From assembly GCA_001838165.1 (NCBI GenBank), contig KV835912.1, forward strand, positions 1 to 18,999: a stretch of 18,999 nucleotides of DNA, in the 5' to 3' direction. Source of the stretch: Actinomyces sp. HMSC035G02 (GTDB taxonomy: Bacteria; Actinomycetota; Actinomycetes; Actinomycetales; Actinomycetaceae). The translations under genes were made by a program, and so were the position numbers. The notes beneath the pieces were generated by a model. The model was not told the origin of the DNA. It saw only the letters and a program-made list of their open reading frames with translations, and did not search any database. Positions 1 to 6,746 of the stretch are shown piece after piece (position 1 is the first letter of the stretch; every line of letters begins with the position of its first letter).

Positions 1-14
1 ACGGTTACACCACT

Positions 15-920
15 ATGCGGGACGCTACTCCCGAAGCCCGCACGAACGAGCCGGCCCAGCCCTCGTCCCTCCCATCCCTGGCGATCACCGGCGCGTCCGG
101 GAACGTCGGAGGCACCACCGCCCGACTCCTGTCCGAGCGCGGCCTACCCCTGCGCCTGCTCGCGAACACGCCGTCGCACGCGCCCGAGCTGCCGGGTGCC
201 ATCGCGGTGAAGTGCTCCTACGAGGACACGCTCACGACGCGCGTCGCGCTGGAGGGCATTGACGTCCTCTTCATGGTGTCCGCGCCCGAGAGCGAGGACC
301 GCCTGGACAAGCACCTCGCGTTCGTCGATGCGGCGGCCGCCTCCGGGGTGCGCCACATCGTGTACTTGTCGTTCATGAACGCGGCGCCGGACGCGACGTT
401 TACGCTGGCGCGCACGCACTTCCACACGGAGGAGCGCATCAAGGCGTCGGGAATGACGTACACGTTCCTGCGCGACAACTTCTATGCGGACTTTTTCGTG
501 GCGCTGCCGGACGAGGAGGGTCGCATCCTCGGGCCTGCGGGCGATGGGCGCGTGGGCGTGGTCGCGCGCGAGGACGCGGGGCGCGTGGCCGCGGGAGTCC
601 TGGCCGATCCGGGGCGCTACGAGAATCAGACTCTCGACGTGACGGGCCCCGAGGCCCTGACCCTCGACGAGATCGCCGCAATCCTCACCCGCGTGCGGGG
701 TCGGCCCGTCACCTACGTGCGCGAAACCGTCGAGGAGGCGTACGAGTCCCGCAAGAAGTGGCCGGCCGCCCAGTGGGAGTACGACTCGTGGGTGTCGACC
801 TACACGTCGATCGCGCGCGGCGAGATGGACGTCGTCTCCACGACCGTGCGCGACGTGACGGGCCGCGACCCGCTCACCTTCGAGGAGGTCGCCCGCGCGG
901 CGCTCGCGTCGGGCCGCTGA
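15..920 (+). CDS. NmrA/QorB-like NAD(P)-binding oxidoreductase
   Basis: This 301-aa protein belongs to the atypical short-chain dehydrogenase group (NmrA or quinone oxidoreductase QorB type). Residues 23-40 form the first beta-strand and dinucleotide loop, with the glycine motif GASGNVG at 26-32 (GxxGxxG). A VLFMVSAPE strand follows near 85-93, and the segment around residue 155 (TFLRDNFYADF) matches the family's substrate-pocket region. Its length fits the 280-300 aa usual for the family. In the family these proteins reduce quinones or act as redox-sensing NAD(P) binders in the cytosol; the substrate here cannot be told. The first about 20 residues are polar and probably disordered, so the true start could be slightly later, or upstream of the window edge. 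The gene keeps the high-GC codon use of the host and ends before a clear change in composition. It appears unrelated to the cassette that follows. Confidence 0.85.
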   Translation: MRDATPEARTNEPAQPSSLPSLAITGASGNVGGTTARLLSERGLPLRLLANTPSHAPELPGAIAVKCSYEDTLTTRVALEGIDVLFMVSAPESEDRLDKHLAFVDAAAASGVRHIVYLSFMNAAPDATFTLARTHFHTEERIKASGMTYTFLRDNFYADFFVALPDEEGRILGPAGDGRVGVVAREDAGRVAAGVLADPGRYENQTLDVTGPEALTLDEIAAILTRVRGRPVTYVRETVEEAYESRKKWPAAQWEYDSWVSTYTSIARGEMDVVSTTVRDVTGRDPLTFEEVARAALASGR

Positions 921-1019
921 CTGTCGCCGTTGCGGCTTCGCTGACCCAGGCTTCGCTTCTCTTCTCAGGGACGAGGCCGGGATCCCCTCATGCGCTCATG
1001 CTTGCTTGCATCCTTCGCC

Positions 1020-1025
1020 TATACT
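1020..1025 (+). promoter_or_regulatory. Possible -10 box upstream of the low-GC cassette
   Basis: A perfect-looking TATACT lies 36 bases before the first start codon of the 1061-3876 cassette, in the only gap (921-1060) ahead of it. No good -35 sits at the usual 16-18 base spacing (the bases at 997-1002 are CATGCT), so the call rests on the -10 box and its position alone. Nothing else was recognised in this 140-base gap. Confidence 0.35.
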
Positions 1026-1060
1026 TGCGTCGCCGATCACACTCCTGCTAGCGTCAAGTC

Positions 1061-1357
1061 ATGGAACACATGTCTGTGAACACGCATCCCGAGGTCGCAC
1101 CTCCCGTCCTTTACGTCCCAATCGACCAACGGCCTGACGGCGAATACGGTTTTTCCTTGGCTCACATGTTCAACGAAGCACGCGTACTTCTGGCGTACAC
1201 ATCCCTCGATCGTCTTCTCGACGGACTGGGCGAAACGCAACCATGGGGCCTCATCGAAACGAAGCGTCTCCCAGAACTCAAAGAGGAAATTGGATTTGAC
1301 GCGATCGAAGTAGATCGATATTTCGAACCCGAAGCGCGCGAACGGAAGCCACAATGA
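1061..1357 (+). CDS. SAV_915-like small protein
   Basis: This 98-aa soluble protein shows the pattern of the SAV_915 (SseB N-terminal-like) family of actinobacteria. A strand LYVPIDQRPDGE comes near residues 18-29. It is followed by LLAYTSLDRLLDGLGETQPW (about 43-62), where family members carry an L-A-Y-S/T-x-L-D-R-L motif ending in Q-P-W, and then by a closing strand with GFDAIEVD (about 78-85). The function of the family is unknown. Start choice is uncertain: ATG at 1061 or ATG at 1070, neither with a strong ribosome-binding site. The gene's last bases overlap the next start in an ATGA junction (1354-1357), so it is probably the first cistron of the cassette. Its codon use is more AT-rich than the gene to its left. 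SAV_915-like proteins can sit near type VII substrates in actinobacteria; a role in the cassette is inferred only from position. Confidence 0.6.
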   Translation: MEHMSVNTHPEVAPPVLYVPIDQRPDGEYGFSLAHMFNEARVLLAYTSLDRLLDGLGETQPWGLIETKRLPELKEEIGFDAIEVDRYFEPEARERKPQ

Positions 1358-1647
1358 CAGCAGATCTCGTAATAACCGAAGATATGATCTTCAACATGGC
1401 AAGGAAGTATGCAGAGTTTGCAGATTCATCCATAAGCATTCCACCGGAACTACCCATATCTGTCGATGCCGGCATTGCCACTGACATCATCATCGACATA
1501 CTAGGCACTCTTGACTTTGCAGCAACAACATTTGCCGAAAAATGCCAAAGCACTGCCGACAATCTACGATTATTGGTGACACAACATAAAGAAGAGGAAG
1601 AAGAAGTAACAAATTATTTCTTAAATTTGAAAGAGGAGCTCAGCTAA
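1354..1647 (+). CDS. Short helical EspC/WXG100-like protein
   Basis: This 97-aa protein has no signal peptide or membrane span and looks like two helices joined by a short turn. The first half holds an ITEDMIFNMARKYAEFAD helix. The second half is a long amphipathic helix starting at the DAGIATDIIIDILG segment, running through repeated T/Q/N-rich heptads, and ending in an acidic EEEEE run. Its size, all-helical pattern and place directly before a W-x-G protein resemble the EspC-like and WXG100-like partners of type VII substrates. However, it lacks the W-x-G turn, so the family call is tentative. The start overlaps the stop of the preceding gene (ATGA), and the stop (TAA, 1645-1647) shares its last base with the next start, so translation is likely coupled. 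Composition is AT-rich. A partner or chaperone for the 394-aa protein is the likeliest role. Confidence 0.55.
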   Translation: MTADLVITEDMIFNMARKYAEFADSSISIPPELPISVDAGIATDIIIDILGTLDFAATTFAEKCQSTADNLRLLVTQHKEEEEEVTNYFLNLKEELS

Positions 1648-2831
1648 TGGGAATGGTGGCAGGAAACGGAGGGCATCCTCAAGATGCCGTCGGCCTCATT
1701 GACACTAGAATTTATGGAAACCCCGAAGAGATCCGCGAAGCTGCGGCAGTCATCGAAAAGCTCCATAATACATTCTACGATGCATTTATCGAGATGATGA
1801 ATTCCCTCGTTCCCATGCCCGAATACTGGGCAGGAAAGAGTGCTGACGCCTACGAAGAAGCACTATTTGATTTTCGTTTAAAAACCGAAGAAAACTCCGA
1901 TTTCGCATACAGATCATGGGAAGCAATGCGCGCTTACGCGCAACAGCTCGACTACCACTATCGCGACATGGAGACAATTCGCAATGATGCTAGAGCATGT
2001 GGACTCGACGTAATTAATGAATACGATATCGCTGCCCCTCCACTTCTCGGTCAAGAACCACCAATGCCCGCACCCAACGCGTCGATGCAAGAACAAGACC
2101 AATACCGTGCTGACATTTACGAATATGAGCAGCACAAGCAGCGCTTAAGGGACTTTGCCGAACTCCGCGAGAGAGCTCGCCTCGTTCGATACGATCTCGA
2201 GCAATGGGTAATTAAACATCTACAGAGCGTGCAAGCCAATGCCCCAGAGCCTTTTATGAAAGAAACACAGGACGGAACACTGGAGAAGTTGAAGACCCAC
2301 TGGACCTTAGCTTCTATGACACTCGAAGGTTCAACAAGTGCACAGCAAAAAACAAGGCTTAAAGAACTTGAAAAGGCTAATTCACGCTTCACTAGAGTAG
2401 CGCAGAATCCGTCAATGAAGAGGGTTCCACCCCTAATGAATCGGAGATTGTCAGACGCTATGGAAGCAAGGAAAGACTACCGCACTGCTTCCAACGTTGC
2501 GTCTACAACCGCAAAGAACATCAACCGAATCAATAATCTTTTGCTTGCCTACGAAGTAGCAACGAGCGACGAGCCATCTGCGACTGCAGTATCTGGTGTT
2601 GCTGGCATCGTTGGGGGATACATCGGGTCATCGCTTGCAGCGGAAATTACCGTTACACTCACTGCTCCTGCTGCCATTCTAGCTGGCGGTGAGGTATTGG
2701 CTGCCGCGGCCGCTGCGGCCGGTTCCGCCTATCTAGCCGACGTTGCTTACAAACAGGTACCTCTTGAATATCGTGAACGCATCGACAACACTCTCTGGCA
2801 TCTGCCGTACTACGTCGGATTAGGCTGGTGA
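1647..2831 (+). CDS. WXG-domain protein, putative type VII secretion effector with hydrophobic C-terminus
   Basis: The first about 120 residues of this 394-aa protein form a helical hairpin with a W-A-G turn at 61-63 and a YRDME (YxxxE) motif at 105-109. This W-x-G plus YxxxD/E pair is the known type VII (ESX) secretion signature. A proline-rich hinge (about 130-145) leads to a long charged helical middle (about 145-310). Residues about 315-370 form a glycine/alanine-rich hydrophobic stretch with G-spaced residues (GIVGGYIGSS), as in glycine-zipper membrane-active toxins. The last 24 residues carry LEYRER, then HLPYYVGLGW, a signature repeated in the 49-aa peptide at 3727-3876. The ribosome-binding site GAGGAG lies 8 bases before ATG 1647, overlapping the preceding stop. 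A secreted membrane-damaging effector is inferred. A non-toxic structural secretion substrate is the alternative. Confidence 0.6.
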   Translation: MGMVAGNGGHPQDAVGLIDTRIYGNPEEIREAAAVIEKLHNTFYDAFIEMMNSLVPMPEYWAGKSADAYEEALFDFRLKTEENSDFAYRSWEAMRAYAQQLDYHYRDMETIRNDARACGLDVINEYDIAAPPLLGQEPPMPAPNASMQEQDQYRADIYEYEQHKQRLRDFAELRERARLVRYDLEQWVIKHLQSVQANAPEPFMKETQDGTLEKLKTHWTLASMTLEGSTSAQQKTRLKELEKANSRFTRVAQNPSMKRVPPLMNRRLSDAMEARKDYRTASNVASTTAKNINRINNLLLAYEVATSDEPSATAVSGVAGIVGGYIGSSLAAEITVTLTAPAAILAGGEVLAAAAAAAGSAYLADVAYKQVPLEYRERIDNTLWHLPYYVGLGW

Positions 2832-2833
2832 CC

Positions 2834-3730
2834 ATGACTCGATCGCGACGTAGGGGGTTCGGCGGATTCCTCTCCAGCATCTTTTCCAATCGCACCGAGT
2901 CGCTCGTGGGTGAAGATAGATGGCGGCGCAACGAGTGGAAACGCGCAGTAATTGCGACCGTGATCCTCGCTCTGATGATAGCGATCGTTGAAGGAATCTA
3001 TCGCCTGACACACTACGGGGATTTCCGTTTCGCCGTCTATCTGGCTTCAATTCCGGTAGTAGCTGGAGTGCCCCAGGTGACATGTAACTCGATAGTTCCC
3101 TATCTGCGTCCCCATGTTCGATTCGTCAACGGCCACGTTGTCATACGAGGTGAGCGTCTCACCAACATCGGATACCTCACTAGCTACGCGATCCTCTGCA
3201 TGACCGTCGTAGGAGCACTCATGCTCGGTTTCTTAACGCACGCCTTCAAGACAACTATCGGTATTGCGGTGGTAGCAGCATTTTTTGCCTATCATCTCTT
3301 TTCTGAGAATCCAATGGAAGACCTGAAAAACACCATCAAGGATCGTTCAATGACGGTGTTATCCCCAGATAGCATCGACTTTCACGCGGCTCCTCATCTG
3401 TCAATCCATAAGTATCTGGAATCCGCCTCTGACGGATGCGGCAGCGACGCCTCCTTCCGATGGGACCAGAACGTGCGAATATTTGACATCGACACCGACA
3501 AGCATCATGTTGATCTATTTGCAGATCCGGACACGTATGACGGGCCGTGGGGCTTGTGCTGCCGGACGATCGGCATCCCCTTCACCGGCCTCGACGCGCT
3601 CATCCGGCACTTCAACGAGCACCCCGAGGACCGTCCACTCCTGGCCACGCCGCAGGGCGTCGACCTCGTCAACGGCATCCTCGCCGAGGCCCACATGGAA
3701 CTCACAACCCAACAAAGGAGCCACACATGA
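2834..3730 (+). CDS. Membrane protein of the type VII-like cassette, possible immunity protein
   Basis: This protein has about 298 residues from ATG 2834, three bases after the preceding stop; a GTG at 2828 would add two residues. Residue numbers here count from that GTG. The N-terminus is basic (RSRRRG). Hydrophobic segments lie at about 40-58, 68-84, 113-137 and 142-158, so three or four membrane spans are likely. A soluble tail of about 140 residues follows, containing DIDTDKHHVDLF and GPWGLCCRTIGIPFTGLDALI. No known family is recognised. Its place immediately after a putative membrane-active effector suggests an immunity or anchoring role, which is inference. The coding sequence is oddly mosaic: codons are AT-richer up to about 3535, then switch abruptly to high GC for the last 60 residues, without a frame break. 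The end overlaps the next gene (ATGA at 3727-3730). Confidence 0.6.
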   Translation: MTRSRRRGFGGFLSSIFSNRTESLVGEDRWRRNEWKRAVIATVILALMIAIVEGIYRLTHYGDFRFAVYLASIPVVAGVPQVTCNSIVPYLRPHVRFVNGHVVIRGERLTNIGYLTSYAILCMTVVGALMLGFLTHAFKTTIGIAVVAAFFAYHLFSENPMEDLKNTIKDRSMTVLSPDSIDFHAAPHLSIHKYLESASDGCGSDASFRWDQNVRIFDIDTDKHHVDLFADPDTYDGPWGLCCRTIGIPFTGLDALIRHFNEHPEDRPLLATPQGVDLVNGILAEAHMELTTQQRSHT

Positions 3731-3876
3731 GCACCAAGAAACGCATCCTCGTGACACTGATCGTCGCGGTTCTGGCCGGCATCGTCATCTTCCCGATGCT
3801 GCCCCTCGAATACCGAGACCGCGTCGTCGCGATCCTCACCCACCCGCTGTACTACCTGGGCTTGGGTAACTGGTAG
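3727..3876 (+). CDS. 49-aa single-span membrane peptide sharing a C-terminal signature with the putative effector
   Basis: The gene starts with ATG at 3727 inside an ATGA overlap with the previous stop. It is preceded by AAAGGAG at about 3714-3720, the best ribosome-binding site in the cassette. The peptide has a short basic start (MSTKKR), one hydrophobic span at about 7-24, and a tail from PLEYRDRV to YYLGLGNW. That tail matches the end of the 394-aa protein nearly residue for residue: P-L-E-Y-R-acidic-R-I/V, then L-x-H, then Y-Y-x-G-L-G and a final W. The strong ribosome-binding site, overlap and conserved tail argue that it is translated despite its size. The function is unknown. It could be a membrane partner, a small immunity protein, or the remnant of a duplicated effector C-terminus. 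It is in high-GC codons, unlike the 394-aa gene. Confidence 0.65.
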   Translation: MSTKKRILVTLIVAVLAGIVIFPMLPLEYRDRVVAILTHPLYYLGLGNW

Positions 3877-3901
3877 GACGAGGCCACCATATCCACAGGA
3901 A

Positions 3902-3934
3902 GGGGGTGGGCTCCCAACCGGGAACCCCACCCCC
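3902..3934. terminator. GC-rich hairpin between convergent genes
   Basis: GGGGGTGGG at 3902-3910 pairs perfectly with CCCACCCCC at 3926-3934. The stem extends inward through CCC (3913-3915) with GGG (3920-3922) around an AACC loop. It lies between the stop of the 49-aa gene (3876) and the stop of the converging dhaL-like gene (3954), so it can serve both strands. Neither side has a proper T-run, which is usual for terminators of GC-rich actinobacteria. Confidence 0.7.
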
Positions 3935-3953
3935 CACCAATTAAGCCGCAGCC

Positions 3954-4646
3954 TCAGAGGTTTTCGACGACCGCCGCGCGGGGGCCACGCTCGCCGGTGG
4001 ATGCGTCGCGCCAGGCCTCGAGAGCCCGCAGGAACGCGGTGGCGCCGGGGTCCTGGAGGCCGATCGACCGGTCCTGCAGCCAGGATGCGCGTCCGCGCTG
4101 CGACTGGAGGTCGCGGGTGGCAACCACAGCCTCGGCGGCGTCCGCGATGGCACTATCGAGGGCCGCCGCCGCGAGCGCGCTGTCCGAAGCGACCTCGGGG
4201 TTGGCCTCGATGCTGCGGGCGAGAGAATCGACGGCGGGGACCATCGCGTCGAGGATGGTCTTGTCGCCCACCTGGCTCTTGCCGCGGTGCGAGATGGAGC
4301 TTGCCGCTGCGCGGATGAATGCCTCGGCCTCGACGGCGGTGACGTCCTCGCAGCCGACCCACACCTTCGATCCGGCGAGGAGGCCTCCGGCGACCAGCGC
4401 CGCCATCGTCGACGGGTTGGCGTTCGCGAATGCCTTCGCGCAGGCGCGCGCCACATCGGAGGGGGCGGGTTCGGGCTCGGTCGGCATGGCCTTGAGCGCC
4501 TCGATGACCGCACGGGCTCCCGCGGAGATTGTGATGCCGAGGTCACCGTCACCGAGGACCTGGTCGAGATCACGCAGTTCGTCCGATGATTCGATGAGCA
4601 GCGTCATCGAATCCTGAATGCGCTGGATGAGTTCGGGTGAACGCAT
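3954..4646 (-). CDS. dhaL: Dihydroxyacetone kinase subunit DhaL
   Basis: This is the ADP/ATP-binding (Dak2/DhaL) subunit, which works with DhaK to phosphorylate dihydroxyacetone or a related short ketose in the cytosol. Counting from the upstream ATG at 4652, GDGDLG at 34-39 supplies the aspartates that hold magnesium and nucleotide. GDKTILDAMVPA in the middle and GRASWLQDRSIGLQDPGA near the end are family signatures. About 230 residues is slightly longer than usual (about 210). ATG 4646 is preferred because GGGAGG lies 7 bases before it; ATG 4652 would leave only one base of spacing. The dhaK stop (4649-4651) falls between the ribosome-binding site and the start, so translation is likely coupled. 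It is the last gene of the operon and stops 20 bases from the convergent hairpin. No DhaM phosphotransfer protein accompanies it, so the phosphate donor is open. Confidence 0.92.
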   Translation of the reverse strand: MRSPELIQRIQDSMTLLIESSDELRDLDQVLGDGDLGITISAGARAVIEALKAMPTEPEPAPSDVARACAKAFANANPSTMAALVAGGLLAGSKVWVGCEDVTAVEAEAFIRAAASSISHRGKSQVGDKTILDAMVPAVDSLARSIEANPEVASDSALAAAALDSAIADAAEAVVATRDLQSQRGRASWLQDRSIGLQDPGATAFLRALEAWRDASTGERGPRAAVVENL

Positions 4647-4648
4647 TG

Positions 4649-5650
4649 TCATGCCTCCCTGAAGAACGGGGACTGGGCTGGGGCGTCGAGGAGCTCGAGG
4701 AGTTCGTCGTCAACCTTGAGCAGAGAGATCGAGGCACCAGCCATTTCGAGGGACGTCGCGTATTCGCCAATGTAGCGGCGTTCGATGACGACTCCGAGTT
4801 CCTCGAGCCTCTGGTGGGTGCGGCGGTAGAGCAGGTAGAGCTCTTCGAGGGGCGTGGCGCCGAGGCCGTTAACGAGGACGGCCACACGGTCGCCTTCGCC
4901 CAGGCCGAGGTCGGGGATGACGGAGTCGAGGATCTGGTCCGCGATCTCGTCGGCGGTTCCGAGGGGTCCGCGGTGGATACCGGGTTCACCGTGGATGCCG
5001 ATGCCGATTTCCATTTGCCCTTCGGGCAGGTCGAAGGATGCGGCACCCGTGGTCGGGAGGATCGTCGGGGACAGGCCGACGCCCATGGTGGCCGTGTTGT
5101 CGACGACCTTCTGGGAGACGGCGGCGACCTCGTCGAGGCTGTCGCCTCGCTCGGCGGCGGCACCCGCGGCCTTGTAGGCGAAGAAGATGCCGGCGACGCC
5201 GCGGCGGTCCTTGGCGCGTTCCTTGGGCTGGGAGGCCACGTCGTCGCAGCCGAGGACGGTGCGCGTCTCGATGCCGTCGAGTTCGAGGAGGTCGACGGCC
5301 AGGTCGAAGTTGAAGACGTCGCCACCGTAGTTGCCGTACAGGAAGAGCACGCCCGCTCCACCGTCGACGGCCTTGGCGGCGTCGGCGCACTGCTGGACCG
5401 ACGGGGAGGAGAACACGTTACCGATGGCGACGCCGGAGCACAGCCCCTTGCCGACGTAGCCCTTGAAGAGGGGGAGGTGACCGGAGCCGCCGCCGGTGAC
5501 GATGCCGACCCGGCCGGGTGCGGGGCTGTCGGCGCGGACGAGGACACGCCTGTCGTCTCCGGGGGTGCGGACCTGATCGGGGTGTGCCAGGAGAATGCCC
5601 TCAACCATCTCATCGACGAACTGGTCGGGGTCGTTAATGATCTTCTTCAT
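4649..5650 (-). CDS. dhaK: Dihydroxyacetone kinase subunit DhaK
   Basis: This is the substrate-binding (Dak1) subunit. Characteristic segments are the N-terminal MKKIINDP, VTGGGSGHLPLFKGYVGKG near residue 50 (with the GGGSGH histidine), and FLYGNYGGDVFNFD near 105. GIGIHGEPGI near 220 contains the histidine that in the family forms a covalent hemiaminal with the carbonyl of the ketose. The 333-aa length is typical (330-360). ATG 5650 is chosen over ATG 5656 because AGAAAGG sits about 8 bases before it and because MKK-INDP is the usual family start. It lies two bases after the permease stop. With dhaL and the importer it forms a transport-phosphorylation unit. The substrate could be dihydroxyacetone or a four-carbon ketose such as erythrulose, since some actinobacterial Dak-type kinases act in tetritol pathways. 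The motifs alone do not decide. Confidence 0.93.
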   Translation of the reverse strand: MKKIINDPDQFVDEMVEGILLAHPDQVRTPGDDRRVLVRADSPAPGRVGIVTGGGSGHLPLFKGYVGKGLCSGVAIGNVFSSPSVQQCADAAKAVDGGAGVLFLYGNYGGDVFNFDLAVDLLELDGIETRTVLGCDDVASQPKERAKDRRGVAGIFFAYKAAGAAAERGDSLDEVAAVSQKVVDNTATMGVGLSPTILPTTGAASFDLPEGQMEIGIGIHGEPGIHRGPLGTADEIADQILDSVIPDLGLGEGDRVAVLVNGLGATPLEELYLLYRRTHQRLEELGVVIERRYIGEYATSLEMAGASISLLKVDDELLELLDAPAQSPFFREA

Positions 5651-5652
5651 GA

Positions 5653-6741
5653 TCATTTCCTTTCTGTTGCGCCGCTATTGAGGGCGGCTGCTGGTTGTGG
5701 GCGCCTGAACGTCGATGTCAGGCGTGTTCGAACGTCTTTCCAGTCGACGCAGTCGAGAACGAGGACGCCGATGAGGATGACGCCCTGGGCGATTGCGTAC
5801 TGGAAGGCGGATAGGCGCATGGAGGTGAAGCCGCTTTGGACGACCTGGAGGGTGAGGGCCGCGAGGAATACGCCGCCGACGGTGGCGAAACCGCCGTTCG
5901 GGTTGGTTCCGCCGAGGACGGCGATGACGATGACGAGCAGCACGTAGGAGGCGCCGTAGTCCGCCGAGGCCGTGGGGTTTCGTGCGATGAACACGATGCC
6001 CGTGAGGGAGCCGAGGAATCCGGTGAGCAGGTAGGAGCTAAGCAGGATTCGGGAGGAACGAATTCCGGAGAATCGGGCGGCCGTCCCGTTGGATCCTTCA
6101 AGGGAGAGGGACAGTCCCAGCGGGGAGCGGTTGAGGATGAATCCGACGAGGAGGGCGACGAGTCCGAAGACGATGAAGAGGAGGGGAACTCCTGCGACTG
6201 CGGTCTTGCCGAACGCCGTCAGCGCCTCGGGGGATCCGTAGAGGGTTTTGCCGCCCGTCCACACAACAGCGAGGCCGTTGAAGATCTGCATGGTGCCGAG
6301 CGTGGCGAGGATCGGGGTGACGCCGACGTAGGCGATGAGGACGCCGTTGACGAGGCCGCACAGGAGTCCGACACCCAGCCCGATGAGGATGATGACGGGG
6401 CCCCACTGTTCGGTTCCGCCCAGCGCGCTCGAGGTGTACAGGGTCGACACGGTGATCGCGCAGAGGTTCGCGATGGCGACGAGCGACAGGTCGATGCCGC
6501 CGGTGACCATCGAGATCATCATGGCGATGGAGAGGATGCCGATTTCTGCGACGGCGAGCAGCATGTTCTGCAGGTTGAGGCCCGTGAGGAACACGCTCGG
6601 GGAGAGGACCGAGAAGATTCCGATGGCCACGAGGAGGATGAGGACCATGCGGGCGATCGACCGGTCGCGGCGCAGCCGGGAGAGGATCGAGGCGCTGAAT
6701 TGATCAATCCGGGAGTTTGTGTCGCGGAGTGTGTTGTTCAT
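5653..6741 (-). CDS. RbsC-type sugar ABC transporter permease (second permease)
   Basis: This is a permease of the BPD_transp_2 (RbsC/XylH) family, about 362 residues. It has a basic cytoplasmic N-terminus, then eight to ten hydrophobic segments; the first runs through MVLILLVAIGIFSVLSP. Family signatures visible are the SMVTGGIDLSL motif near residue 85-95, preceded by EIGILSIAMM, and the C-terminal loop AVLGGTNPNGGFATVGGV, the equivalent of the G-G-x-x-x-x-G-G coupling region. ATG 6741 has AAGGA 8 bases upstream and is preferred over ATG 6750, which overlaps the preceding stop in an ATGA and is a valid alternative. It is one of two adjacent, non-identical permeases, implying a heterodimeric channel powered by the ATPase encoded at 7814-9358. 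Confidence 0.92.
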   Translation of the reverse strand: MNNTLRDTNSRIDQFSASILSRLRRDRSIARMVLILLVAIGIFSVLSPSVFLTGLNLQNMLLAVAEIGILSIAMMISMVTGGIDLSLVAIANLCAITVSTLYTSSALGGTEQWGPVIILIGLGVGLLCGLVNGVLIAYVGVTPILATLGTMQIFNGLAVVWTGGKTLYGSPEALTAFGKTAVAGVPLLFIVFGLVALLVGFILNRSPLGLSLSLEGSNGTAARFSGIRSSRILLSSYLLTGFLGSLTGIVFIARNPTASADYGASYVLLVIVIAVLGGTNPNGGFATVGGVFLAALTLQVVQSGFTSMRLSAFQYAIAQGVILIGVLVLDCVDWKDVRTRLTSTFRRPQPAAALNSGATERK

Positions 6742-6746
6742 GGGAC

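Noticed and set aside
4637..5947. 436-codon plus-strand open frame antisense to dhaK
   Set aside because: The acidic, valine/glycine/aspartate-rich translation is typical of the mirror of a GC-rich gene. The minus strand encodes clear DhaK motifs.
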